A stretch of DNA of 64,000 nt from Cryptomeria japonica (lineage: Eukaryota > Streptophyta > Pinopsida > Cupressales > Cupressaceae): the NCBI RefSeq assembly GCF_030272615.1, contig NC_081413.1, forward strand, positions 157,918,849 to 157,982,848, in the 5' to 3' direction. Shown here piece by piece: positions 22,740 to 34,526 of this stretch. The notes beneath the pieces were generated by a model. The model made no database searches, was not told the origin of the DNA, and saw nothing but the letters and a program-made list of their open reading frames with translations. Positions within the stretch are counted from its first letter, which is position 1; the number at the start of each line of letters is the position of its first letter. Both the position numbers and the translations under genes were made by a program.

Positions 22740-23530
22740 ATCTATGTAGAATACCAAGTGGCAGCTACATCAACAAAAATGCTAATTTTTTTAAACTTGT
22801 GACTTCTACAAAAAAAATCAATAGGTAAATTAAATTTATTAAAAAAACTAAAAATACCCTTTTGTAGAGATCGAAGTCAAAATTCTACTCATATAATTTT
22901 TATAATGTTTTGATTACATTTAATATATCAAAACATTAAAAATACTACAAGTAGGTATTCTTTTGTTCGGTAAGAGGCTAGTTTGAAAAAAATATATATA
23001 TATCAAATAACTTCAAAAAAAATTGAAAAAAAAATTGTTCACTAGAGGAAAGAGATTTCTCCAAAAGGGTATTTTTATTTTTTTGATTATCATAAATTGA
23101 ATAGACAAATTGTGGTGGGAGACAAAAACTGTCAAATTCTGGTATATTCGACTTCCAAATACTATAACAAAGAAAATATACATCAAAATTTTATTTTATT
23201 TTTTTGATACACTGTATATATATGTCATCTATAATGGATATCAAAATCGGAAAAAAATAAGTTGATTTACATTTTCTTTTGTGGTGAGAACTAAACCCCC
23301 TAATTTTCAACATTTTTCAGCAATAAAAAAATGAACTTTAAAGGTTAAAAAAAATATAAATTATTGACAAAAAAAATTCAAAAAAATAGTAGACTTAAAC
23401 TTCACCAAAGTTTTCACATTTCATCAGTTTACATCATCTTCAAATTCAAAATACAAATGCCACTTTTATGGCAATGAAATTGAACAATTTGTGTTGTGTT
23501 AACCTTTTCTTTTATAAAAGTTTGACACAG
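22740..23530. other. AT-rich stretch without recognisable genes
   Basis: It is dominated by A and T runs (AAAAAAT, TATATATA). There is no ORF with similarity. The truncated 3' side of element C fades out into this segment, and no 3' LTR of C is visible. Confidence 0.4.
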
Positions 23531-23539
23531 GTTTGTACT

Positions 23540-24130
23540 TTTACCTGCTAAGGAGTCGTCATTGATAGGAGATTGTGTTGTTGAATGAATTATAGTATGA
23601 AAGGGATAGATGCATCTGACTTCATCATGAATGAAATTATAAGGATTGGGATCAGCCTTGATTGTGTGAAGTTCATTGTTATATATGAATTAAATGATTG
23701 TGCGATGAAAAGTAGAAGTGACTTCTTTCATAGCATGAATCCATGGTCTACCTAGAATAAGGTTATAATTAAGATGGTTGGGCATGACATGAATAGGAGT
23801 AGGTAAATTCATGGGTCCTACTTTGATAGGTAATATGACTATACCAAGTGACTCTCTAGGAACATTATAAAAGCCATGAACACAAAGAGAATCGAGTTGA
23901 ATAGATGAATAAACCCAATTTATTTTATCTAATAAGTTAACAAATGTTAAGTCCTAACCCATTATCAATTAAATTACTTCTTATGTTTTGTTCATAAATG
24001 CAAGGAGTAATCATAAGGGGATCATCTCTATTTTTAACCTCTATAGAAGGAAATTCATCTAGTGAGAATGTAATATCATTTGGTTTAGAAGAAGGATGAG
24101 GAACCACCTTATGTAAGGCTTGTTGAATAA
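23540..24130 (-). pseudogene. Element C aspartic protease remnant (Ty3/gypsy)
   Basis: The minus strand reads ITPCIYEQNIRSNLIDNG followed by LGLNIC (about 23960), the D-[ST/N]-G retropepsin motif in the form DNG. Next come NWVYSSIQLDSLCVHGFYN, VPRESLGIVILPIKVGP and YNLILGRPWIHAMKEV (about 23770), the conserved LxLGRPW motif, then STFHRTII and NNELHTIKADPNPY. These are hallmarks of the protease of non-chromovirus gypsy elements (Tat/Athila-like). One stop follows HRTII, and one frame break precedes NWVY. Reverse transcriptase and later domains are missing, so the element is truncated or deleted here. Confidence 0.8.
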
Positions 24131-24149
24131 ACTTATGGTATAAAGGTGA

Positions 24150-24985
24150 AATTTAAATAAAATCCCAAAGGTAGATCTTAGCTAAAATATCATGGAGTTT
24201 CTCAAGAATATTAGGTTCCTTATCAACATGTTTCTTAGGATGAGGGAGGGAAGGAAGGGAAGTGATAAGAACATTAGAATCTTGCTTGTTGTTTCTAAAG
24301 TTAGGCACTTCAAAACCATATTTTTGTGCTAGTTTTCTTTCCATATCACCTCTTTCACATATGTATTGTGCAACTTTTAGGATATTGGGAGGTCTCTTTG
24401 GTTTGGTAGTATCAACCATAGATTAATTTTGAGGTTGAGGAAATCTAGGCTTGCCATAACTAAAAACATGAATAGTATTGACTCGATTAAACTCTTTTTT
24501 TCTAATAATTCCTCTTTAGGAGGGAGAACATCAAGGAAGGTGCTAATAAATTCATCTTCTTTCTCCAAGGTATCTTTATGGTTAAGACAAGCTTGGGGAA
24601 AAGGATTTGCAATGCCCATAAACACTTCTTCTCTAGGAGAGGTACCATGTATGAAAGGTAGAGTAACAATAAGGATGGTGTTTTAATTATATCCATCCTC
24701 TTCCTCTAGGATATCCTTATGGGAGAGGATAATTTTAGGAGAAAGATCAACATCATTTATCAAAACTTCATCCTTAGGAGAGAGAGTTTTAAAAGAAGTG
24801 TTAGTAATATCTTCTTTCACTAAAGTGTCCTCATGGGTAGGAGAATCCTTAGGAGAGAGTAAACCATAGGTATGAATGAAAGGAATAACTAAATTATCAT
24901 CATATACATAAAAGGGTAAATCATTAATATCTTGAATAAAACTTGAAATTAAACTAGTGAAAGAAGATAACAACTCCATATACAA
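24150..24985 (-). pseudogene. Element C gag-to-protease linker region, frameshifted
   Basis: Three overlapping minus-strand reading frames (24985-24683, 24625-24377 and 24419-24153) look like one region broken by frameshifts. The last contains RPPNILKVAQYICERGDMER and LEKLHDILAKIYLWDFI, patterns seen just upstream of the protease in gypsy polyproteins. The first two are acidic, with repeated SPKD/KED-type words (LSPKDSPTHEDTLVKED-like) and no known fold. I see no capsid or zinc knuckle. The first frame opens about 140 bp after the presumed primer site, so this could be a reduced, non-autonomous gag. Confidence 0.55.
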
Positions 24986-25108
24986 TTATGATCAAACAAG
25001 ATACTCATAAGCCATAAAAGATGCAACCAAAGAAAAATTCACTCAATATATGCAATGAAATTACACAAGATCATATTTAAAATTAGAATATATGCAAATG
25101 TAAGAAGA

Positions 25109-25121
25109 GTCGGGTTCACCA
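25109..25121 (-). other. Presumed primer-binding site of element C
   Basis: The minus strand reads TGGTGAACCCGAC three bases after the LTR end. Element E has the identical sequence at 62991 in the same relation to its LTR. It begins with the obligatory TGG, but I cannot name the tRNA with certainty. Confidence 0.6.
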
Positions 25122-25124
25122 AAA

Positions 25125-26620
25125 TGTAATAGATGGGAAATTAGGGTTTCATGGGTTATTCTTTGTAAACTAGGAAATGACTTAACTTCCACAAATATTA
25201 CATTAAATGGGAGAGTGAATCAACGGATCCAACCTCAATTTTATTAGGAAGAGGGTTGAATACTGATTGGAGTCCTATTCCCATTTTGTTTGAGCTGAAA
25301 ATGTAATTAAAAAGATGTAAATTGAATGCCAAATCTAGGGTAAGAAGGTACATGCATGAATTAGCAACTTGGACTAATTATGATAATTGATAGTGAAACA
25401 AAAAATTCATATCAAGTACAAAAATGGATAGTGAATATAATTATGCACAAGATGTAGTTAAAATTTGAAGCTAAATTGACAAGACTAGAGTGCCAGATGC
25501 CTCGATCTTTTGAGTTGTAGTCTAAAAGTCTGAATCCTAATGCAGACTAGATGATAACCATGAAATCTAAATAAGAATTAGGAGGACTGGGGTCATCTAG
25601 AACCTTGGTCCTATGACAGGGGCATCCTAGTGCCCTAGTCCCTGAGAAATAGGCCCAATTTTTTATAGCAGACCTATACCTACTTCCTGAGGTTTCCTGG
25701 AGTATTCTAGCTCTATCAAATATTTGTAGCTACACACAAGAGGAAAGAAAAGGGGGTTGTGGATAGGGGTTTGCCTTAGGTCAAACCCCGGGTTTGTAAT
25801 TAACCCTAATTCAATAGAAATTTAATTAAAAGCATGCCTTCTGAGGACAAAGGCAAGACTTGGAATTGAAAAGTTTGAATGTAGATGATTATACCTTCAA
25901 TAGGTGATGCAATGCTCTTAAGATAATTCCTCCATGTGTTGATGCAATAACATGATAAATCACATAAAATCCATCATAAAATCATAGATAAAACATAACA
26001 TGAAGATGCCTTGATGTGGTTTGTTGCTCCTTGAATCAAGTTTGCTCATGAGGAAGAATAATTGCTCTTGAATTGGATGATAATGTTAGCGTAAATGATA
26101 ATGTTAGCGTAAGATAACATGATGAAAATGAATTGATAGAGATGCCTTATATAGGGATTTTATAATTAAAAACACCTTTAGGCCAACTTATATTTTATAT
26201 ATTTTCATACAAAGCAGGAGTTGAATTAAATAAGATTGCCAAATTATCCTCCCAAAATTCACGAAAAAATGAACTGGACCGAGAAGGTGGGTTGCCCCAG
26301 TCTCGGCAATATTTTTTAGACTTTTGAGGAATGAAAGATAATGGGGTTCTAATGTTGAATCCAACTTGGTGGCTCAAAAAATAATTTATAGATATGCAAA
26401 ATGTGTCTTGTAAGTTGAAATTGAGATAGGATTAGGGATAAATTGAGATAAATGGCTTGCCTAGAGTTAAGGGCCCAAATAAGAGTGCGATGATGTAATA
26501 AAGTGGAATAAGACCCATAATATTAAATTAAATATTAATTAATTATAATAAAGGTCCTATAATACGTATAAAAAGGGGAAATACTAAAATAGGTGCTAAG
26601 AGAGTGTGAAATTGGACACA
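25125..26620 (-). repeat. 5' LTR of element C (1496 bp)
   Basis: On the minus strand it starts TGTGTCCAATTTC at 26620 and ends CCCATCTATTACA at 25125, followed by the primer site. A TATA box (CTATATAAGG) lies at 26147-26154. About 45 bp around TTTGACCTAAGGCAAACCCC (about 25770-25800) match the solo LTR at about 55500-55530, so the families are related. The LTR sits inside the LINE-like ORF that resumes at 26621. Confidence 0.75.
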
Positions 26621-27463
26621 CTAATAAAGATGTTCAATTTACGATGCTACAAGTCCATGGTTTTTTGGGCATTCAGACATTTTTCTTTGTCCATTGACTC
26701 CTTTCTTTGACCCAGCTACAACCATCATCATAAAAGTGCCTATTTGGATCAGACTTTACAATGTACCCTTAGTTATGCGGAATGTTGACCATATAACTGA
26801 TTTGATCAATCAAGTGGGATCTTTGTAAAATTGGACTCCATGGAGGCAAACTCATCACATGGGTATTAAAGAGTTTGTTCTTTGTTTGATCTATCAAAGC
26901 CTCTTTCCTATGCCATTTAGATTCATTATTCTCATGGCTCATGGACCCAATACTTAAACTATGAAGGGCTTCCTTTTAGATGATTTTGGTACAATAGTTT
27001 GGGCCATAAAAAGGAGACTTTCTCTCTCTAGCATTCTAATGGCACTAGGCACATCAACATTAAAAAATGGGTGAAGAACAATTCTCTAGATGTTGATTTT
27101 GTTTGGCACAACCATGGTAAGTTCATGGATCCTCATTCTGAATTGGGGTTTGATGTAGTACAACCTTTAGTGTCTTCCCCTCTTCCTATCATTCTAGTTC
27201 AAGAAATTGAGGAGTCTTCGTTGGAAGTGGAGGACAATGGGTTTGAGTCTAAAGGAACCTATCCTTCTATGGAGGATTCATATTACTTGAATCCTAATAT
27301 TTTTAATCATGATATTGCACTACCTCCATACAGGATCACACAAACAGTGAGCAGTAAATCCAAACTGTATTGTAGAGTCTCAAAGAAGAAGAAAGAGCAA
27401 AACTTAGAGGCTCAAAAATTTTGCATTGAAGGAAAGTATGTTGTTGAGGAGGGTTCTCAATAG
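26621..27463 (+). pseudogene. LINE ORF1-type fragment (DUF4283 and zinc-knuckle region)
   Basis: Just after LTR C the plus strand reads SPWFFGHSDIFLCPLTPFFD, then IIIKVPIWIRLYNVPL, FDLSKPLSYAI and LNYEGLPFR followed by NSLGHKKETF. This is the order of the DUF4283 domain and the degenerate CCHC knuckle in ORF1 of plant L1-type LINEs. Frameshifts and stops break it before 27071. From there a 130-codon acidic tail (27071-27463, ending KYVVEEGSQ) stays open and fits the variable ORF1 C-terminus. The cysteines of the knuckle are lost. No endonuclease or reverse transcriptase follows; the sequence runs into what looks like a 3' untranslated region (to about 27740). ORF1 normally binds LINE RNA. Confidence 0.65.
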
Positions 27464-27760
27464 ACTATGGATGCTCTCCTCTTGTGGAACAATAAAATAA
27501 ATTAACTCATGTTGGATTTGAATCTTTAGTTGTGTGTCAATGGTTGTTCTTTGACTCTTTTTGTGGTCTGAGTTATTCTCTCTCTATGATGTAGTGTCTT
27601 TTAGGGTATTGTCCTTTAAAGGGTTTAGTCTAGCTCTTTCTTTTCTTTATGTTTCTTTGATCCCTATCTGATAGGTTGATTGTAATTTAGATTCTTTTGT
27701 GTTTTAATAAATGGGTGTGGGACTCTTCCCACAATTTACTGATATATTTTATTAATGTTT
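27464..27760 (+). other. Probable LINE 3' untranslated tail
   Basis: A T-rich, G-containing stretch includes a TTTTAATAAATGGG-type segment near 27700. It resembles the end of plant LINEs or processed messages. No long poly-A is visible. Confidence 0.35.
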
Positions 27761-30700
27761 TAATTTTAATGAAGTAAATAGTTACTATGTTTTAATAATT
27801 GTTCATTAACTTATTAGAATTGCTATTTGTTAAGGTTATTATTTATTTATTTATAGGTTTTTTTTTGTCTTAATCAAAGATTGATTTTAAATTTATTCAT
27901 TAAAATGAATTATTTAAATCTATAATGATTGATTTAGTAGAAACTCTAAACCTTTAGATAACGTATTTTTTTTTATAAATAAAATTTCAAAATATATTTT
28001 TATCCTTTTTGAATTTTATATTTTTCATTAAACTTATTTATTTATGATATATAATTGAAAGAATTTTCCCTCACAATACTTGTAAATAACATGACTAAAA
28101 TTAAGTCAAAATTAATTTCAATATTCAAATTTATTTTAACTATTTTTTTTTTTTATAAAAATTACAACAACTATAGATAAAATTTATTAGAGATAATTAA
28201 ATTTGTAATTATTTATCTTTTATTAAAATTTTAATTATTGAAAATTTAATATATTTAAAACTTTTATTTAAATTATAATATTTATTTATTTAATATTTTA
28301 AATAATATTAATTATTTATGTACTTAAGTTATTTCTGACAAGATTTTTAGTATATTTCTATTAGTTGTTTTATAATTATAAAAATAATACTCCTCTTAGT
28401 TAATAATTAAACATGTAAAGATTGTATAAATACTATATAACAAATCAAATCAAATTAAACTTAATATGGTCGTTGGATAGAAAATTAAATCTAACAAATT
28501 AATTCATTATAGTATGTGATCATCAACATAAAAAAAGTGAGTCGAAAGATGTGAGGTTGTAAAGGCCTTGGTAACCTTGACCTCATAATGGATCAACTTT
28601 CAAGAACATTTAATCAAAATAGTATCAAAATAGTCATTAGATTGTATGTGAAAATAAAGCAAAGAAAGTATAAGGAAGAAAATGACATAGGGTAACTTAA
28701 GATTCCACATCATGTCCAAAGGCAAACAAAATTCAAAGAGGGACTGCAATAGTAGAAATCACTACCTTATCATGTGACAATGAATGCAATTTTTACATTA
28801 TGTAAATTTACCTCAGTATATTATTAGACTATATTTAGTCGATAGGCTATATTATGTGGGGAAGCCCCAATGGATTTTCCTCCTATCTAACGTTGGGAAT
28901 TTAAAGTGTTGTTTGAAAAGAAAGTTAGTCATCAATTTCCATTTTCATATTCTGACTGTTTTTATTTATGAATGTTCCTCTGTAGCCTACCAAGAGTTCA
29001 TGATAACCCGACATTAATAAATATTTTTACACATTAATAAGTCGTTCCAACAATATTTCTCGAGTTATGAACAATAAATTTTGTTAATGTAAAAATATCA
29101 AATCACATGTGAATATTTTTTTCCCCTTTATAATTTATGAGAGCTTATTTTTTCATTACACTTTGGTAGGGTTTCATACTACTTGCTGCCAAACACTCCT
29201 ACTCCCTCTCCCACGCTTCTATGCACCAACAAACCACAACCCAACTACAACCTAAAATTAATGAATGAATTAAGACATTGGACTATTCTCTCCACCACTC
29301 AACACGTTCCATGGAACGCACATGTTGGACTATTCTTTACATGTCTTCTTAAGCAATATAGTTATTTGACTTGGAGAGATGACTAGTCATGTCATATTAT
29401 TATTATATATAATAAATTTATTACTATTTTAAAATTGCCATTTAAGAATATATTATCTCTTACTTATTGTTGATATTTTATATAAACATCTGAGTTGTTG
29501 CATATTCCATAGAATATTTTTTGGTTAGTAAAGTGTTAGTAGGAATTATAGTTATATTACTAATTAGAATTTTTCAATAATGTAAGTTTAATATATATTT
29601 AAAATATCTGGATTAGATTTATATTAGTCAAATTTAATTACAAATTATTTTTATTTTATTTTGGTCAATTTAATTTGAATTTTATTTTTTATTAAACATG
29701 AATATGAACATAAATCTTCTAACATGGTTCTATATAATAAAATAAAAATTCATGTATACATCAATAGACACATATGTGAAGAGTAGAACAAGACATGGTA
29801 GTTGATTTTGAATCAAATAGATCAAATATGAATCAAATAGAAAATTAAAATACATGACACTTTTACAATGTATAATTCATGAGACATTTACTATTGATAC
29901 ATTTGGATTCAATTGTGTGAATTTTTTCCATCGATATTTTGAATCACACTCCATGATCAATCCTAATGATTTAAAAAAATTCATGCAATGAATCCCAAAA
30001 GTAGCAACAATAAACATATTCAACCTATGGGGATGCATCCTTATCCCCAATAACATTTTAGGTATGGTGCATGGTAAGCAATGTCCCTTGGTCATCCCAA
30101 AAATCTTCAAAATTATAAAATATTTTAAAAACACAATATACGAATAGGAAGGTTGTGGAATATTTAGTTTTCCCTAATGCAACTTGAGAATTTGAGTTTG
30201 AGGAACTTATAGAATTGTTAATCATTATAAAGTTATTTTAAAACTTGTAACATTAGCTATAAATCTAAATCATAATATATTTATTAGTGTAATACTATTG
30301 TTATTGTTGTCACAGTTTTTATGATTAGTTTTATTGCTATTATATTGTTGTCATAAAAATAATACTAATATTACAAATATTTCTTTTGCATTTAACTTTA
30401 CTAATAACTTAAAGTCTACAAAGGCTAAACCAACAAACTAATGGTAGTAAACATTTAGATAGAATTGCAATTTAAATTTCCATCAATATCAATTTACTCC
30501 ACTAATTACTTGAATGGGAACATTAAAATAATGTTGAGATATGTTTTTCACATGTGAATATATATATATATTTTAAAATTATATAATTTTTAAAGTATTA
30601 TTTAATTCTTTTATTTTTTATTCTTGTAAAAATTATCAAGGTAAAATTTAATTCTACTCATAGTTTTTTGAGATGCATATAAAAAATTATTATGATTTAA

Positions 30701-31246
30701 ATTCTTAGGTAGAATGTCTACTTACCAATATTTATTTAGATGTTTACAAAAATTATTATGATTTAAAAATACATATGACATGAAAACAAAAAGATAGAAA
30801 ATATGGTAGAAAGTAATAACAAAATTTAATGTATGGTAAAAATGACAGATATCATTTTAATGCCTCTTTGAATAATTTCTTTTTAAGAGTATTGGTATAT
30901 ATATAAAAAAAAAGTTCTTAGAATTTTTTTGTTTTTTTAATAATGTTTAAAAATTAATTTTAGTCAGAATCAAAATTAAAGAAGATTAATTTTAATATTA
31001 AAATAATTAATTAGAATTAAGCTTACCATCAAAGATAAAAATAATTAATTCTAAAATTATTCAATTTTGAGACTAGGACATATACAAAACATGAAACAAA
31101 GTTATTGATTATTATTTAAAAAATATTATTATAAATATTTCGATCAAATATATTATAACTTTAATTCCAATTAATATTCACTTTACTTATTATATTCTAT
31201 AATAGTGTATTTAATATTTTGAGACTTCAAATATGTTCTATAATAA
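27761..31246. other. Very AT-rich intergenic stretch
   Basis: It is mostly A/T with no supported gene. A slightly richer patch at 29160-29360 and a minus-strand ORF of 85 codons at 29877-30134 (LLGIRMHPHRLNMFIVATFG) have no similarity that I can name. The latter could be a relic coding fragment. Confidence 0.45.
29877..30134 (-). pseudogene. Unrecognised 85-codon ORF, possible relic
   Basis: This open frame in AT-rich DNA encodes a Met- and aromatic-rich peptide with CDSKYRWKKFTQLNPNVS near its end. Its composition is less AT-driven than that of chance ORFs nearby, which is the only reason I list it. No domain, signal peptide or partner gene is visible, and it may be random. Confidence 0.2.
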
Positions 31247-32659
31247 TTTATTGTCACAACCCTCCTTTATCATCTTTTGATTTAAATACAAACTCTATTA
31301 TATTTCTTTTGGATAAACTATTGAATGAATATTATAAGGGAATAAAAATAATAAATCACACACACACATGGAAAATATACTTTTTTTCAATTGTTTATTT
31401 AAATTTCCTCACCCAAATTATGGCACATGTTGTAGGAGGAATAAGAAGCTTCTAGAGGCTTCTCCACCACCTTGCATGTAACTCCTCCCACTAAGTCTAA
31501 TCAATTTGCATGAAGGCCAAATTAGGAGAGAATCTCTATTTTTTTAAATTAAAAATTAGGTAGTGGAATTTGGAGTTTTTTTCTTATAAAAGATGTACAA
31601 GTTTTCAAAATGAGGAGTTGGTTATTCCATAGGAAATTCTTCAAGAAAATTTTTCTTTTGTAGTCAATTTTCATTTTTTAGTTTGGAGGATCAAGGGAGA
31701 TTCATAGAGGATTCTACACCATTTTCAAGCACCCAGGTTCTTTCAAATTTAGTTTTTCATGCATCTTATTCTTGCTGCGATTTGGATTAGATTAATTTGT
31801 TAAGAAAATTAGATCCATTAGTTCAAATTTTTGATAATAAGTAGATTAATTTGTTTAAGAATTAGATTCATTTGTTTCAAATTTTTGATAAGAATTAGAT
31901 CCATTAGTTTTCAATATATAAGAATTAGATTCATTTGTTTAAGAAGTTGGATCCATGTATTTCAAATTCTGATAGGAATTAGATCAAAATTGTTAAAATT
32001 TCTTATTAAGTTTCAGATCGATTCTTGCTGAAGAACCAAATTAGAACCATCCTTATTTCCTTTCTCTAGATTCATCTTCTGGTTTTCAAATAAATTAAAA
32101 AAAAAAATCTGAATCTCATAGATCTCGCTTTAGATATTTCTCTATATTTCTCATTGATTTCTATACATATTTCCCATTTTTTGGTTATACATTTTCTGCA
32201 AAAAGATAGTTGAAAGAAAAGATAGGATTCACTGTGAATAACTTTCTTGCAATATTCTTATTGTTTTAACTTGGTTATTTACTCCTCTCTGGAAAAAAAA
32301 AACAACAACAACAGTTGAAAACAAAGGAATGAGTCCCTCTGTGAAACACTCTCTGTATTCCAATATGCATATTACTTCATTCTTTTTGTATTCTGGTTAG
32401 TCTCTGTTAATCACTCCAATAAGTAAATCCTTATTGTCTCATGTTCGTATTCTGGGTTACTATTACTCTCTATGTTTTTGCTGCTACAAATAAACTCTTA
32501 TTGTTCACACTAATTTTGAGTTGAATAAAATTAAAATTGCTCTGGTTCTTTCTTTTAGAAAATTAGACTGGGAACTTTACACACACACAAATATATATAT
32601 ATATATTAATAAGTGAGAGTCTTTTTTTTTTTTAAAAAGAGAAAACAACTTAATGCATT

Positions 32660-32815
32660 CTGTACGTGCGTACCGGTCCGTAGGTTAGTGGAACGGAGAC
32701 AGTACTCCACAGGTGGAGTGGTACCATCATGGTACCCCCCACTAGTCTGCGGGCACTGTTGCGGCAGTGGCCGCAGGTTAGTGGGGGGGGACCGTGGGGT
32801 CCCACTCCCATTAAA
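32660..32815. repeat. GC-rich palindrome-bearing block inside the solo LTR
   Basis: It contains GGTACCATCATGGTACC-type inverted words, TGCGGGCACTGTTGCGGCAG and AGTGGGGGGGGACCG, in strong contrast with the AT-rich surroundings. It takes the same place as the GGTAGC arrays in LTRs of A and D. Confidence 0.55.
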
Positions 32816-34269
32816 GCCAATGCAAGCCATTCGAACTTAGTTCGATGACATTAAATGCAATTTTTTTTAAATTCTTTTTTTTTGGTATATTTAAAATTTT
32901 TAGTTAAAATAAAATTCTTTTTTTATATAAATAAATTTTAGTTAATAGAAATTTTTAAACTTAAGAAATTTATTTTATAAACTAGTTTTAATAAAATTAT
33001 ATTAAGTCATCTTAAGATCCATCTAGTAGTAAATGACATAAGCTAAATTTTATGTTAGGTCTAGTGACTTTATAAGTGGCACTTTCGTGTACAACTCACC
33101 TTGCTTCACGTCATGCATATACATATATATCGTTGATTTAATTATTTGATGTTTCCATCTTCATGTGAATTATACATTTAAGCGTTGGTATTCAAGTTAC
33201 CTAACCTTCATTATTAGGCAATTATATTCAAGTTTTTGATTAAATAATTCTAGTTACGATTCTTTTATTTCATAGTTATTTCAGTTAACTTTGCTTTGCA
33301 ATATCTAAGTTCATAATTATTATCAACATGATGTTATTATAAGATTGAAACTAATCAAAGGAAGTTGGGAAACCAAAACTAGCAGCGTTCGGTATATACG
33401 GTGCCTCTAGGTCACGCTTACGGGTAATGTCATCATGTTGAACTACTGCATTTAATGCCTAATAAAGCTGCATCAACGACGTCTATGGCATTGTCCCTAT
33501 AAATCATCGAGGAGTAATAAGGGACATTTGGAAGTTAAAATCCAAGGGGTGGGTAATCCCCCTTGGATCGATAATTTAATAAGATAACTTTTAAATGATT
33601 TTCACATTCGTTGAGATAAACCATAGTAAACCCCTTTTAGGGATGGTCAAGTTAAATGCTCTCATGAAATTGATTTCTTTTTTTATCTTGAAGGGATATT
33701 GGTGATTAGCAATTGGGTGACGCTCATGATAAGAATTAGGATCTAGTTATTTTTTTAAGCCACAAGCAATAGGCCATCTTGAGCCTTCGCTTAAGCGCTA
33801 CCATCATGGGTAGCAACCGCAGAGAAACTGTCTGGGACACTGACCCTAGAAAGGGTTGCATACCCACAAATTAGTTTACATCAAACCATAGAATAGAAAA
33901 TAGAACTACATACTTTATGCCTTGATCCCGTGCCGAAGCGGGTATGTAGGCAGTCTTGGGATAGAGTTGTCCCTCGTACTCAGGCGTTCGTGGGAGGGGT
34001 CTAGGCTTGGTTGAGTAAGAATCCTAATTAAAAGATAAGGTAATTAAATTGGAAAAGAAATTCAATGCATACTCAGAAGGAATCATGTATGGATTCACTT
34101 GACTTCCCAAGGCTTTAAGCCAAATTCCGAGGTGGAAATCAAGCTTGTATTATTTAATTACTCCTAAGGACGGCGACCTCGGTGCACCTCTATTAGAAGA
34201 GTGTAGTACTTAGTGAGTGGCTCAGGACCTGAATGGTCCCGATGAGTCTAAGTCTCTGGCTAGAGCATC

Positions 34270-34430
34270 TCCTATCCCGTTTGGATAGATGTCTACCCCG
34301 TATGGGTAGATGCCTATCCTGTATTGGATAAATGGACTCTTATGTCCCATATGGACAATTGCCTAACTCGTATGGTTAGATGCTTATCCCGGATGGATGA
34401 ATGCCTAATCCTAAATGGATGGATGCCCAG
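34270..34430. repeat. Degenerate tandem array (TATCCCGTATGGATAGATGCC-like)
   Basis: About seven units of 20-26 bp of the type TACCCCGTATGGGTAGATGC occur in a row. The inner part (TACCC...GGGTA or TATCC...GGATA) is self-complementary. It lies near the right end of the solo LTR. Confidence 0.8.
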
Positions 34431-34526
34431 AGTATGCAATTGAATAAAATATAATGATTACATTAAACAAAAAAAAAAATATACTCAAATTTTGTTGAAT
34501 CAATTTTGGTGGGTTATTACATTTAT

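Larger units (their letters stand above)
31252..34521 (+). mobile_element. Solo LTR, 3270 bp
   Basis: It starts TGTCACAACCCTCC and ends GGGTTATTACA, and is flanked on both sides by TTTAT (31247-31251 and 34522-34526), a 5-bp target duplication. It has a TATA box at 31585 (TATAAAAG), a GC-rich block at 32660-32815, and a tandem array at 34270-34430. The length, the TGT...CCCTCC start and the ATTACA end resemble the LTRs of elements A and D, so it is probably a related chromovirus-type family. The internal region was lost, as expected after LTR-LTR recombination. Confidence 0.75.

Noticed and set aside
31370-32630. CACACA and ATATAT runs as functional sites
   Set aside because: They are ordinary short microsatellites with no associated structure.
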